From: Nocardioides soli
GTDB taxonomy: Bacteria; Actinomycetota; Actinomycetes; Propionibacteriales; Nocardioidaceae
Assembly (NCBI RefSeq): GCF_014191495.1
Contig: NZ_JACHWR010000005.1
Coordinates: 62,001-126,000, forward strand
Direction: 5' to 3'
Length of the DNA stretch: 64,000 nucleotides
Shown here: positions 34,437 through 42,230 of the stretch, piece by piece
Numbering within the stretch: the stretch's first letter is position 1
How the letters are laid out: each line of letters starts with the position of its first letter
The notes under the pieces: generated by a model
What the model was told of the DNA's origin: nothing
What the model saw: only the letters and a program-made list of their open reading frames with translations
The model's database searches: none
Translations under genes and position numbers: made by a program

Positions 34437-35366
34437 CTAGAGGTCGGCCGCCCGCCAGCGAACCCGCACCGCCGCGCCGGCACCTGCGATGACGGCTGCG
34501 CCGCCCGCCACGACCGACCAGGTGAGCTGCTCGCCGAGCAGCAGCGCGGCCCACGCGATCGTCAGCACCGGCTGGACGAGCTGCACCTGGCTCACCCGGG
34601 TCATCGGGCCGATGGCGAGCCCGTGGTACCAGGCGAAGAACCCGAGGTACATGCTCACGACCGCCAGGTAGGCGAACGCCGCCCACTCCCGCGCGCCGGC
34701 GTCCGGCGGCTGGTGGACCGCGGCCGCCGTCGCCGCGACCACCATGACCGGCGCCGCCAGCACGAGCGCCCACGACACCGTCTGCCACGCCCCCAGTTCG
34801 CGGGAGAGCAGCCCGCCCTCGGCGTACCCGATCGCGGCGGCGAGCACGGCGCCGAAGAGCAGCAGGTCCGGCCAGCCCAGGCCGCCGAGGCCACCGCCCT
34901 GCAGCGCCGCGAACCCGACGGCGGCGACGGCGCCGCAGGCGGCCAGCACCCAGAACGTCGCCGGCGGGCGCTCGTGTCCGCGCAGCACCGCCAGCACGGC
35001 GGTGGCGGCGGGCAGCAGCGCGATGACGACGGCGCCGTGGCTCGCGGAGGCCGTCGTCAGCGCGAAGGAGGTCAGCACCGGGAAGCCGACCACCACGCCG
35101 CCGGCGACCACCGCCAGTCGCGTCCACTGCCGGCCGCGCGGGAGGCGTTGTCGGGTCATCGCGAGCGCGACTCCGGCGAGCGCCGCGGCGACCACGGCCC
35201 GGCCGCACCCGACGAAGACCGGGGGCAGCCCGCCGTCGACGGCGACACGGGTGAACGGCACCGTGAACGAGAACGCCAGGATGCCGAGGAGGCCCCATCG
35301 GACGCCGGTCCGGGGCGGATGTAGCGCAGCGGCTCGAGGGAGAGTAGCGCTATCGTGGTGACTCAT
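34437..35366 (-). CDS. EamA/DMT-family transporter, divergent from MocR regulator
   Basis: A 309-residue drug/metabolite exporter with ten hydrophobic segments in two EamA repeats (e.g. GLLGILAFSFTVPFTRVAVD and AFAYLAVVSMYLGFFAWYHG, with conserved VQLVQPVLTIAWAALLLGE). Its ATG on the minus strand (35366-35364) overlaps the ATG of the plus-strand MocR gene (35365-35367), the two sharing CATG. Both must therefore be leaderless or nearly so. The MocR protein is the likely regulator, and the exported compound may be related to its amino-acid-like ligand. Confidence 0.88.
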   Translation of the reverse strand: MSHHDSATLPRAAALHPPRTGVRWGLLGILAFSFTVPFTRVAVDGGLPPVFVGCGRAVVAAALAGVALAMTRQRLPRGRQWTRLAVVAGGVVVGFPVLTSFALTTASASHGAVVIALLPAATAVLAVLRGHERPPATFWVLAACGAVAAVGFAALQGGGLGGLGWPDLLLFGAVLAAAIGYAEGGLLSRELGAWQTVSWALVLAAPVMVVAATAAAVHQPPDAGAREWAAFAYLAVVSMYLGFFAWYHGLAIGPMTRVSQVQLVQPVLTIAWAALLLGEQLTWSVVAGGAAVIAGAGAAVRVRWRAADL

Positions 35367-35379
35367 GACCGACGATAGC
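35349..35379. promoter_or_regulatory. Symmetrical divergent leaderless promoters / MocR operator
   Basis: GCTATCGT (35349-35356) and ACGATAGC (35372-35379) form a perfect inverted repeat around the shared CATG. TATCGT in each arm is a -10-like hexamer, 8 nt before the plus-strand ATG and 5 nt before the minus-strand ATG. The same palindrome could be the MocR binding site, giving direct competition with RNA polymerase. Confidence 0.65.
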
Positions 35380-36792
35380 AGTTCGCGGATCGTCGCCACC
35401 CTGCGCTCGTGGATCGCCGACGCCCCGCCCGGCGCACGGCTCCCGTCGACCCGCGCGCTGGTCGCCGAGCACGGCGTCAGTCCCGTCACCGTGCAGAAGG
35501 CCCTGCGCACCCTCGCCACGCAGGGTGTCGTGGAGAGCCGGCCCGGGGTGGGCACGTTCGTGCGGCAGGTGCGTGCGGTCCGGGCGCACGACCACGGGTG
35601 GCAGACCGCGGCGCTGGGGTCATCGCCCGAGCGCGACCCGCGGCTCTCGACCGCGCTCCGCACGATGCCGAACGACGTGGTCGCCCTGCACTCCGGTTAC
35701 CCGGACCGGGCACTGCTGCCCGAGCGGCTGGTCCGGGCCGCCACCACGCGGGCGGCGCGGGGCGATGCGGTCGTGGACCGCCCGCAGGCCGCGGGCCTGC
35801 CCGATCTCCAGGCCTGGTTCGCCTCCGAGCTGGGCGCCGTCACACCGGCCGACCTGACGGCGCCGGCCGCGTCCGACGTCATCGTCACGCCGGGCAGCCA
35901 GAGCGGCCTGAGCATCGCGTGCCGCGCGCTGGTCGGTGCGGGTCGGCCGCTGCTGGTCGAGTCCCCGACGTACTGGGGCGTGATGGGCGCGGCCGCCCAG
36001 GCGCGGGTGCAGCTGGTGCCGGTGCCGAGCGGTCCCCACGGCCCCGACCCTGCCGAGCTCGACCGGGCGTTCGCGACGACCGGCGCCCGGGCGTTCTACG
36101 CCCAGCCGAGCTTCGCCAACCCGACGGGCGCGCTGTGGTCGCCGGACCTGGCCGGCGCGGTGCTCGACGTGGTCCGCGCGCACGGTGCCTTCCTCGTCGA
36201 GGACGACTGGGCCCACGACTTCGGCATCACCGCCGGCCCGGCACCGCTCGCGGCCCGCGACGACAGCGGCCACGTGGTCTACCTGCGCTCGCTGACGAAG
36301 AGCGTCTCGCCGGCGGTGCGGGTCGCCGGTGTCGTGGCCCGCGGCCCGGTCCGGGAGCGGCTGCTCGCGGCGGCGCAGGCCGAGTCGATGTACGTGAGCG
36401 GCCTGCTCCAGGCCGTCGCCTTCGATGTCGTCACCCAGCCCGCGTGGCGCACCCACGTCCGCGGGCTCCGCCAGCAGCTGGCCGCCCGCCGCGACCTGCT
36501 CGCTGCCGCCGTGCGCGAGCACGTGCCGCAGGCGACCTTCGAGCTGCCCGCCGGTGGACTGAACCTCTGGCTCCGGCTGCCCGACGGCACCGACGTACGC
36601 CGCCTCGCGCGCGACTGCGCGGCCGCGGGTGTCGCCATCGCGCCCGGTGACGAGTGGTTCCCCGCCGAGCCCGCCGGCGCCTACGTGCGCCTCAACTTCT
36701 CCGGCCCCGACCCGGGCTCCTTCGAGCGCGGCACTCAGGTGATCGGCCGCGCCCTGAACGCCGACCCGGCGCCAGATTTCAGTCCAGGCTGA
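35365..36792 (+). CDS. MocR-type GntR regulator with aminotransferase domain
   Basis: A 475-residue MocR/PdxR-type protein: N-terminal GntR winged helix (LPSTRALVAEHGVSPVTVQK, then QGVVESRPGVGTFV) joined to a fold-type I aminotransferase domain. The PLP lysine is Lys312 in SLTKSVSPAVRVAG. QPSFANPTG and EDDWAHDFG contribute the Asn and Asp that hold the cofactor. Such regulators sense an amino compound through PLP. The last eight residues (PAPDFSPG) and the stop are encoded by a hairpin at 36768-36803. It is divergent, with overlapping start codons, from an EamA exporter. Confidence 0.92.
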   Translation: MTDDSSSRIVATLRSWIADAPPGARLPSTRALVAEHGVSPVTVQKALRTLATQGVVESRPGVGTFVRQVRAVRAHDHGWQTAALGSSPERDPRLSTALRTMPNDVVALHSGYPDRALLPERLVRAATTRAARGDAVVDRPQAAGLPDLQAWFASELGAVTPADLTAPAASDVIVTPGSQSGLSIACRALVGAGRPLLVESPTYWGVMGAAAQARVQLVPVPSGPHGPDPAELDRAFATTGARAFYAQPSFANPTGALWSPDLAGAVLDVVRAHGAFLVEDDWAHDFGITAGPAPLAARDDSGHVVYLRSLTKSVSPAVRVAGVVARGPVRERLLAAAQAESMYVSGLLQAVAFDVVTQPAWRTHVRGLRQQLAARRDLLAAAVREHVPQATFELPAGGLNLWLRLPDGTDVRRLARDCAAAGVAIAPGDEWFPAEPAGAYVRLNFSGPDPGSFERGTQVIGRALNADPAPDFSPG

Positions 36793-36832
36793 AATCTGGC
36801 GCCGGCTCGGGTGAAATCTGGCGCCGGCTCGG
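36768..36832. terminator. 15-bp perfect hairpin plus an extra arm copy
   Basis: GGCGCCAGATTTCAG (36768-36782) pairs perfectly with 36789-36803 around a 6-nt loop. A further copy of the right arm, TGAAATCTGGCGCCGGCTCGG, begins at 36812. It sits between the convergent MocR and acyl-CoA dehydrogenase genes and includes the MocR stop codon. Probably a bidirectional terminator. Confidence 0.72.
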
Positions 36833-36833
36833 C

Positions 36834-38690
36834 TCAGAAGGCGGACTCGTCGAGGTCCATCAGGGACAGGTCGGTCGACTCGGCGAGGACCCGCTCGGCG
36901 GAGATCTTCGGCAGCACGTTCTGTGCGAAGAACTGCGCGGCCGCGACCTTGCCCTCGTAGAACGCCTGGTCGCGACCCGGGTCGCCGCCCAGCTTCTCCA
37001 GCGCGACCTCGGCCTGGCGCAGCAGCAGCCACGAGCAGACCACGTCGCCCAGCACCATCAGCAGGCGGCTGGTGTTGAGGCCGACCTTGTAGATGTTGCG
37101 GACGTCGTCCTGGGCGGACATCAGGTCGTTGATCAGGTGGCCGACGATCGCCTGGGCGTCGTCGAGGGCCGTGGCGAGCAGCGCGCGCTCGTTCTTGAGC
37201 CGGCCGTTGCCGGCCTCGCGGTCGATGAACTGCTTGATCTGGCCGGCGAGGTGGCCGAGCGCGGCGCCCTGGTCCTTGACGATCTTGCGGAAGAAGAGGT
37301 CCTGGCCCTGGATCGCGGTCGTGCCCTCGTAGAGCGTGTCGATCTTCGCGTCGCGGACGTACTGCTCGATCGGGTACTCCTGCAGGAAGCCGGAGCCGCC
37401 GAGGGTCTGCAGCGACTCGGTGCCCAGCAGTACCCACGAGCGCTCCGAGCCGTAGCCCTTGACGATCGGGAGCAGCAGGTCGTTGACCTTCTCGGCCAGC
37501 TCGTCCCGCTCCCCGGCGTGCTCGGCGACCATCACCTGGTCCTGCCACGTGGCGGTGTAGAGCACCAGCGCGCGCATCGCCTCGGCGTACGACTTCTGCG
37601 TCATCAGCGAGCGGCGCACGTCGGGGTGGTGCGTGATCGTCACGCGCGGCGCGGTCTTGTCGGCCGACTGGGTGAGGTCGGCACCCTGGACGCGCTCCTT
37701 GGCGAACTCGAGCGCGTTGAGGTAGCCGGTCGACAGCGTGGCGATGGCCTTGGTGCCGACCATCATCCGGGCGTTCTCGATGACCTGGAACATCTGCGCG
37801 ATGCCGTTGTGGACCTCGCCGAGCAGGTAGCCGACGGCCGGCTCGCCGCCGCCGACACCGGGGTCGCCGAAGGTGAGCTCGCAGGTGTTGGACACCTTGA
37901 TGCCCATCTTGTGCTCGACGTTGGTGACGTAGGCGCCGTTGCGCTCGCCGAGCTCGCCGGTCTCGAGGTCGAAGTGGTACTTCGGCACGATGAAGAGGCT
38001 CAGGCCCTTGGTGCCCGGGCCGCCCGCGCCCTCGACGCCGACCGGCCGGGCCAGCACCATGTGGATGATCTGGTCGCTGAGGTCGCCCTCGGCGGAGGTG
38101 ATGAAGCGCTTGACGCCCTCGATGTTCCAGGTGCCGTCGTCGTTCGGGGTGGCCTTGGCGCGGCCGGCGCCGACGTCGGAGCCCGCGTCGGGCTCGGTCA
38201 GCACCATCGTGGTGTTCCAGCCCTTGTCGACGACCAGCTGGGCGATCCGGCGGTCGCGCTCGTTGCCGTTGCGCCACAGGACGCCCGCGAACATCGGGCC
38301 GGCGCCGTACATCCAGACGGCGGGGTTGGCGCCGAGCACCAGCTCGCCCATCGCCCAGCAGATGCTGGACGGCGCGGGGGTGCCGCCGAGCTCGGCGAAC
38401 GTCGTGAGCCGCCAGTACTCCGCGTCCATCCACGCCTGGTAGCTCTTCTTGAACGACTCCGGCAGCGGCGCGGTGTTGGTCTTCGGGTCGAACACCGGCG
38501 GGTTGCGGTCGGCGTCGACGAACGACGCGGCGAGGTCCTCGCGGGCCAGCCGGTCCACCTCGGCGAGGATCTCGCGGGCGGTCTCCGTGTCGACCTCGGC
38601 GAACGGACCGGTGCCCAGCACCTGGTCGCGGCCGAACACCTCGAAGAGGTTGAACTCGATGTCGCGGATGTTGCTCTTGTAGTGGCTCAC
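36834..38690 (-). CDS. fadE: Long-form acyl-CoA dehydrogenase
   Basis: A 618-residue flavoprotein of the ACAD superfamily, the long form with an extra N-terminal domain (SHYKSNIRDIEFNLFEVFGR) and C-terminal extension. FAD-binding segments TMVLTEPDAGSDVGA and WNIEGVKRFITSAE are clear. Also YEGTTAIQGQDLFFRKI and the Glu in this loop fit the catalytic base position. It catalyses the first step of beta-oxidation, passing electrons to ETF. GTG 38690 follows AGGTGGGGG. An upstream GTTACT-N4-GGTA motif is shared with the EtfD-type gene at 52993. Confidence 0.92.
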   Translation of the reverse strand: MSHYKSNIRDIEFNLFEVFGRDQVLGTGPFAEVDTETAREILAEVDRLAREDLAASFVDADRNPPVFDPKTNTAPLPESFKKSYQAWMDAEYWRLTTFAELGGTPAPSSICWAMGELVLGANPAVWMYGAGPMFAGVLWRNGNERDRRIAQLVVDKGWNTTMVLTEPDAGSDVGAGRAKATPNDDGTWNIEGVKRFITSAEGDLSDQIIHMVLARPVGVEGAGGPGTKGLSLFIVPKYHFDLETGELGERNGAYVTNVEHKMGIKVSNTCELTFGDPGVGGGEPAVGYLLGEVHNGIAQMFQVIENARMMVGTKAIATLSTGYLNALEFAKERVQGADLTQSADKTAPRVTITHHPDVRRSLMTQKSYAEAMRALVLYTATWQDQVMVAEHAGERDELAEKVNDLLLPIVKGYGSERSWVLLGTESLQTLGGSGFLQEYPIEQYVRDAKIDTLYEGTTAIQGQDLFFRKIVKDQGAALGHLAGQIKQFIDREAGNGRLKNERALLATALDDAQAIVGHLINDLMSAQDDVRNIYKVGLNTSRLLMVLGDVVCSWLLLRQAEVALEKLGGDPGRDQAFYEGKVAAAQFFAQNVLPKISAERVLAESTDLSLMDLDESAF

Positions 38691-38756
38691 TGCCCCCACC
38701 TTCACCTGGATGTCCGGGAGATCCGGAGTCTACTCGTCGGTAACTTCCATGGTACG

Positions 38757-38770
38757 TACCCGTCAGTAAC
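38757..38770 (-). promoter_or_regulatory. GTTACT-N4-GGTA motif upstream of the acyl-CoA dehydrogenase
   Basis: On the minus strand this reads GTTACTGACGGGTA, 67 nt before the GTG start. It runs into the palindrome GGTACGTACC at 38751-38760. A second GTTACCGACG lies 26 nt downstream. The same GTTACT-N4-GGTA occurs upstream of the EtfD-type gene. TAC and GTA ends make it a weak palindrome, as for a TetR-type fatty-acid regulator. Confidence 0.5.
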
Positions 38771-38878
38771 CCCGCAAGGCGGGTTCGCCCGGGCGCGGCG
38801 GATTGGCATGAAGCACGATTGATCTGGCAAAGTTGATCGAGTCAGTAAATAAAGCCGATTCAGGGGTGCGGACCGAAC

Positions 38879-39772
38879 ATGCGCAAGCTCATCGTCCTGG
38901 CGGTCGTCGGGCTGCTGGCGCAGCTCATCGACGGCTCGCTCGGCATGGCGTACGGCGTCACGTCGTCCACCCTGCTGCTCGCCGCCGGCGTCGCGCCGGC
39001 CGCGGCGTCGGCCGCCGTCCACTTCTCCGAGATCGGCACCTCGCTGGTCTCGGGGTTCTCCCACCACAAGCTCGGCAACGTCGACTGGCGGACCGTCTCG
39101 ATCCTCGCCGTCCCCGGCTTCGTCGGCGCCTTCGCCGGCGCGACCTTCCTGGCCAGCCTCGACGGCGACGTCGCGAAGCCATGGGTGGCGGCCATCCTCC
39201 TCGGCCTCGGCGGCTATGTGATCTGGCGCTTCCTCGTCCTGGGCGGTCGGCGCCCGACGTTCAAGTCCCGGCCCTCGGCCGGCTTCCTCGCTCCGATGGG
39301 CGTGGTCGGCGGCGCCCTCGATGCGATCGGCGGCGGTGGCTGGGGTCCGGTCGGGACCACCACGCTGCTGTCGTCGGGTCGGCTCGAGCCGCGGAAGGTG
39401 ATCGGGTCGATCGACACCTCGGAGTTCGTGGTCGCTGTCGGCGGCTCGCTCGGCTTCATCATCGCGCTCGGCTCGCAGGGCATCGAGTGGTCGTACGCCG
39501 CGGCGCTGCTCGCGGGTGGTGTCGTCGCCGCGCCGATCGCCGCCTGGCTGGTCCGCAAGCTCGCCGCGCGGGTGCTGGGCGTCGCCGCGGGAGGCCTGAT
39601 CGTGCTGACCAACAGCAAGACGATCGCCGAGGCGCTGGGTGCGTCCGGTGCCCTGGTCGCGCTGCTGACCGCGGTCGTCGGCGTGCTGTGGGTGACCGGG
39701 ATCGTCTGGGCGGTGCGGCAGGAGCGCCTGGCCCGAGCCGGCGCCGACGAGCCCGAGCTGGTCGCCGCCTGA
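38879..39772 (+). CDS. TSUP-family (TauE/SafE-like) membrane transporter
   Basis: A 297-residue transporter of the sulfite-exporter TauE/SafE superfamily, moving sulfur-containing or other organic anions. Two repeats are visible: LLAQLIDGSLGMAYGVTSST near the N-terminus and VVGGALDAIGGGGWGPVGTT in the middle, each with the family's Gly-rich loop. About eight membrane helices. The following gene encodes an Rrf2 regulator, as often found for sulfur metabolism genes. ATG 38879 lacks a strong ribosome binding site. Confidence 0.9.
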   Translation: MRKLIVLAVVGLLAQLIDGSLGMAYGVTSSTLLLAAGVAPAAASAAVHFSEIGTSLVSGFSHHKLGNVDWRTVSILAVPGFVGAFAGATFLASLDGDVAKPWVAAILLGLGGYVIWRFLVLGGRRPTFKSRPSAGFLAPMGVVGGALDAIGGGGWGPVGTTTLLSSGRLEPRKVIGSIDTSEFVVAVGGSLGFIIALGSQGIEWSYAAALLAGGVVAAPIAAWLVRKLAARVLGVAAGGLIVLTNSKTIAEALGASGALVALLTAVVGVLWVTGIVWAVRQERLARAGADEPELVAA

Positions 39773-39859
39773 GGCTCCCGTCACAGGCCCCGTCGCGGCG
39801 GGGCGCCGAAGCACCCCAAGGTCGAGTGAACCAGTCGACACATCTGACACACTTGACCC

Positions 39860-40318
39860 ATGCGAGTTTCCGCCAAGTCCGACTACGCCCTCCGCGCGCT
39901 GATCGAGATGGCGTCGCGGGTGGACGGCCGGGCGGTGAGCGCTGAGGAGCTCGGGCGGCTCCAGGAGATTCCGCACGGCTTCCTCCAGGCGATCCTCGCG
40001 GACCTGCGTCGCGCCGGCGTCGTGATGTCGCAGCGCGGCCAGTCCGGTGGCTGGCGGATGGGGCGCCCGGCCGCGGACGTGTCCGTCGCCGACGTCATCC
40101 GGGCGGTCGACGGACCGCTGGTCTCCGTCTATGGACTGCGGCCGGAGGCGGTCACCTACAACGAGACCGCCGACGTGCTCCAGCACGTCTGGATCGCGGC
40201 CCGTGACTCCCTGCGCGACGTCTTCGAGCAGGTCTCGATCCAGCAGCTCGCCGACCGGCAGCTGCCCGACGCGGTCACCGCGCGCACCGCGCACGAGGAG
40301 GCCTGGCAGCCGCACTGA
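39860..40318 (+). CDS. Rrf2-family regulator without cysteines
   Basis: A 152-residue Rrf2 regulator: RVSAKSDYALRALIEMASR starts the winged helix, with the recognition part IPHGFLQAILADLRRAGVV and wing QRGQSGGWRMGRPA. The protein has no cysteine, so it cannot hold an iron-sulfur cluster as IscR, NsrR or RsrR do. It is closer to the CymR type, which senses sulfur status through a partner protein. It probably controls the adjacent TSUP gene and itself. ATG 39860 follows TTGACCC closely and may be leaderless. Confidence 0.88.
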   Translation: MRVSAKSDYALRALIEMASRVDGRAVSAEELGRLQEIPHGFLQAILADLRRAGVVMSQRGQSGGWRMGRPAADVSVADVIRAVDGPLVSVYGLRPEAVTYNETADVLQHVWIAARDSLRDVFEQVSIQQLADRQLPDAVTARTAHEEAWQPH

Positions 40319-40334
40319 CGGCCGCCTCGCTCCG

Positions 40335-41102
40335 TCAGGCGTCGGACAGCCGGCGCCTCGGCCTGCGGCGCTTCCTCTCCAGCTTGGCGTTGCGCTCCGC
40401 GAGCGCCCGCTCCTGCTCGCGCAGCCGGGCCACCTCGACGAGCGTCGCCGAGAGCAGCGCCGAGGCCCACCACAGCTGGTCCTCGCCCTCGGTCGGGGTG
40501 TCGCCGTCGAGGTCGCGGCCGGTCGCCTGGGCCAGCGACCGCATCAGGTGGGGTGGCAGGCCGGGGGCCGGCAACGGCAGCCGCGCGGCGTCGAAGCCGA
40601 CGAGCTCCCCGAGCGCCGACCAGATCCAGGCCCGAGGCTCGACGTACGTCGGCGCGACCAGCACGTGCACCCGTTCGGCGCCGCCGACCGCCCGCGCCCA
40701 GCGCCGGGCGAGGTCGGCGAGCTCGTGCCGCTCGGCGTCGGCCCGGCGGGCGGTGACGACGACGTGCACCTCGTGTCCGTCGAGGGTGTCGAGCAGGAGT
40801 GCGGCCTGGTCGTCGGTGCAGGCGGCGAGCAGCTCCTGGCTGAGCAGGATCGGGCCGCTTCCCCGGCGGGTGCGCCGGCAGATCTCGGCCCAGGTGCCCT
40901 CGACCTCGCGGCGCCGGTAGCCCCACGCCCGGTGGTCGCGGCGGATCTCGACCGCGGCCCGGAACATCTCGTCGTCCGTGATGGTCGGGTGTTGGACGCC
41001 CATCTCGGTGAGCGACTCGGAGTGCTCGACGAGAGCGGTCTCGACGAAGCCACCGCCGCTGCCGGGGAGCCCGATGTGCAGGTACGCCGTACGTCGCGCC
41101 AT
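40335..41102 (-). CDS. Sulfotransferase-like hypothetical protein
   Basis: A 255-residue protein whose N-terminus, AYLHIGLPGSGGGFVETAL, resembles the HIGLPKTGTT phosphosulfate-binding loop of sulfotransferases, but the Lys-Thr-Gly-Thr-Thr part is changed to GSGGG. ILLSQELL matches the second region. The C-terminal 50 residues are a basic coiled helix (REQERALAERNAKLERKRR). Whether it binds PAPS is doubtful; it may be a degenerate or repurposed member. ATG 41102. Convergent with the Rrf2 gene. Confidence 0.62.
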   Translation of the reverse strand: MARRTAYLHIGLPGSGGGFVETALVEHSESLTEMGVQHPTITDDEMFRAAVEIRRDHRAWGYRRREVEGTWAEICRRTRRGSGPILLSQELLAACTDDQAALLLDTLDGHEVHVVVTARRADAERHELADLARRWARAVGGAERVHVLVAPTYVEPRAWIWSALGELVGFDAARLPLPAPGLPPHLMRSLAQATGRDLDGDTPTEGEDQLWWASALLSATLVEVARLREQERALAERNAKLERKRRRPRRRLSDA

Positions 41103-41192
41103 GGCGTCACGGTCCCAGTCGCAGGCGGCCCGGCGGTGAACCTCCCGGTGAACGGGGTGTGAAGGTCTCCCGACCGCACCGGGCCGGATATC

Positions 41193-41206
41193 TAGAACAT
41201 GTTCCA
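41193..41206. promoter_or_regulatory. KstR-type operator
   Basis: TAGAACATGTTCCA matches exactly the published KstR consensus TnnAACnnGTTnnA for steroid-catabolism genes of mycobacteria and rhodococci. It lies 22 nt before the ATG of the SnoaL-like gene, next to the -10-like CCTAGGAT at 41214-41221, where bound repressor would block transcription. Confidence 0.72.
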
Positions 41207-41227
41207 GTTCGCGCCTAGGATGCCGCC

Positions 41228-41680
41228 ATGATCACCTCCGACGCCATCACCTGGAACGCGCCGAACGACGACCACCCGGCGCGCGCGGCCTCCCAGCGCT
41301 CCTACTCGGCCGTCGCCAAGGGCGATCTTGCCGAGTGGCTCACGGTGTACGCCGAGGACGCCGTGATCGAGGACCCGGTCGGCCCGTCGATGTTCGACCC
41401 GGAGGGCGCCGGACACCGTGGCCACGAGGGCATCTCGGCGTTCTGGGAGAAGGCGATCGCGCCGATCGCGACGTTCGAGTTCGAGATCAACGACTCCTTC
41501 GCCAACCCGGGCGGCAACACCTGCGCGAACATCGGGCGGATCAAGACGTCCTTCCCCGACGGCAGCCACACGACGACCGACCTGATCATGGTGTACGTCG
41601 TGCACGACGACGGCCGGGTCGCGTCGATGAAGGCCTACTGGGAGCCCGACCGCACGATGGCGAGCTTCATGACCGCCTGA
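41228..41680 (+). CDS. SnoaL-like / ketosteroid isomerase-fold protein
   Basis: A 150-residue NTF2-fold protein resembling ketosteroid isomerases: an N-terminal helix (ARAASQRSYSAVAKGDLAEW), VYAEDAVIEDPVGPSMF (the typical entrance to the active-site cone), then GHRGHEGISAFWEKAIAPIA and the strands TTTDLIMVYVVHDDGRVASM. Actinobacteria use such proteins as 3-oxo-delta-5-steroid isomerases or hydratases in steroid side-chain breakdown. The KstR-type box just upstream supports a steroid role. ATG 41228 follows CCTAGGAT and is nearly leaderless. Confidence 0.8.
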   Translation: MITSDAITWNAPNDDHPARAASQRSYSAVAKGDLAEWLTVYAEDAVIEDPVGPSMFDPEGAGHRGHEGISAFWEKAIAPIATFEFEINDSFANPGGNTCANIGRIKTSFPDGSHTTTDLIMVYVVHDDGRVASMKAYWEPDRTMASFMTA

Positions 41681-41756
41681 TCCGGTGTGACCGCGCGCCG
41701 CCCGGTCGCGTCGTAGTGGATGGAGCACCATTCACCGGACACGCAGCGAGGGCGGG

Positions 41757-42230
41757 ATGTCGAAGGATCGGGAGTTCGAGCAGTTCGCCGTGGCGAGGAC
41801 GCCGCAGCTCTACCGCTCGGCGTACCTGCTCTGCGGCGACCGGCACCGCGCCGAGGATCTCGTCCAGGAGACCCTGGCCAAGGTCTACGTGAAGTGGGGC
41901 CGCCGGATCGACAACCCGGCGGCGTACGCGCAGACCACGCTCGTGCGCACCTACATCAGCCAGCAGCGGCGGCGTAGCAGCCAGGAGGTGCCGTACGACG
42001 ACCTGCCGGAGTCGGCGACCGTCGACCCCGCGGAGGCCGCGGACCTGCGGATGGGTCTGCAGGACGTCCTCGACGGGCTGGTGCCGCTGGACCGTGCCGT
42101 CCTGGTGCTCCGCTACAGCGAGGACCTCGCCGTCGCCGAGGTCGCCGACCTGCTCGGACTCAGCCCGGGCGCGGTCAAGAACCGGAGCATGCGGGCGCTC
42201 GAGCGCGCCCGGGAGAGGGCGTCGCGATGA
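41757..42230 (+). CDS. SigE-family ECF RNA polymerase sigma factor
   Basis: A 157-residue ECF sigma factor of the actinobacterial SigE/SigM-like family. Region 2 runs from EFEQFAVARTPQLYRSAYLL to LVQETLAKVYVKWGRRIDNP; region 4 (VLDGLVPLDRAVLVLRYSED) contains the helix-turn-helix AVAEVADLLGLSPGAVKNRS. It directs RNA polymerase to a small regulon in response to a signal. ATG 41757 lies after GAGGGCGGG. Its TGA overlaps the next ATG, coupling it to a membrane-anchored partner, probably an anti-sigma factor. Confidence 0.92.
   Translation: MSKDREFEQFAVARTPQLYRSAYLLCGDRHRAEDLVQETLAKVYVKWGRRIDNPAAYAQTTLVRTYISQQRRRSSQEVPYDDLPESATVDPAEAADLRMGLQDVLDGLVPLDRAVLVLRYSEDLAVAEVADLLGLSPGAVKNRSMRALERARERASR

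Noticed and set aside
32874..35324. 816-codon plus-strand open frame
   Set aside because: Antisense to the CocE hydrolase and EamA genes, which show clear motifs; the frame has shadow composition.
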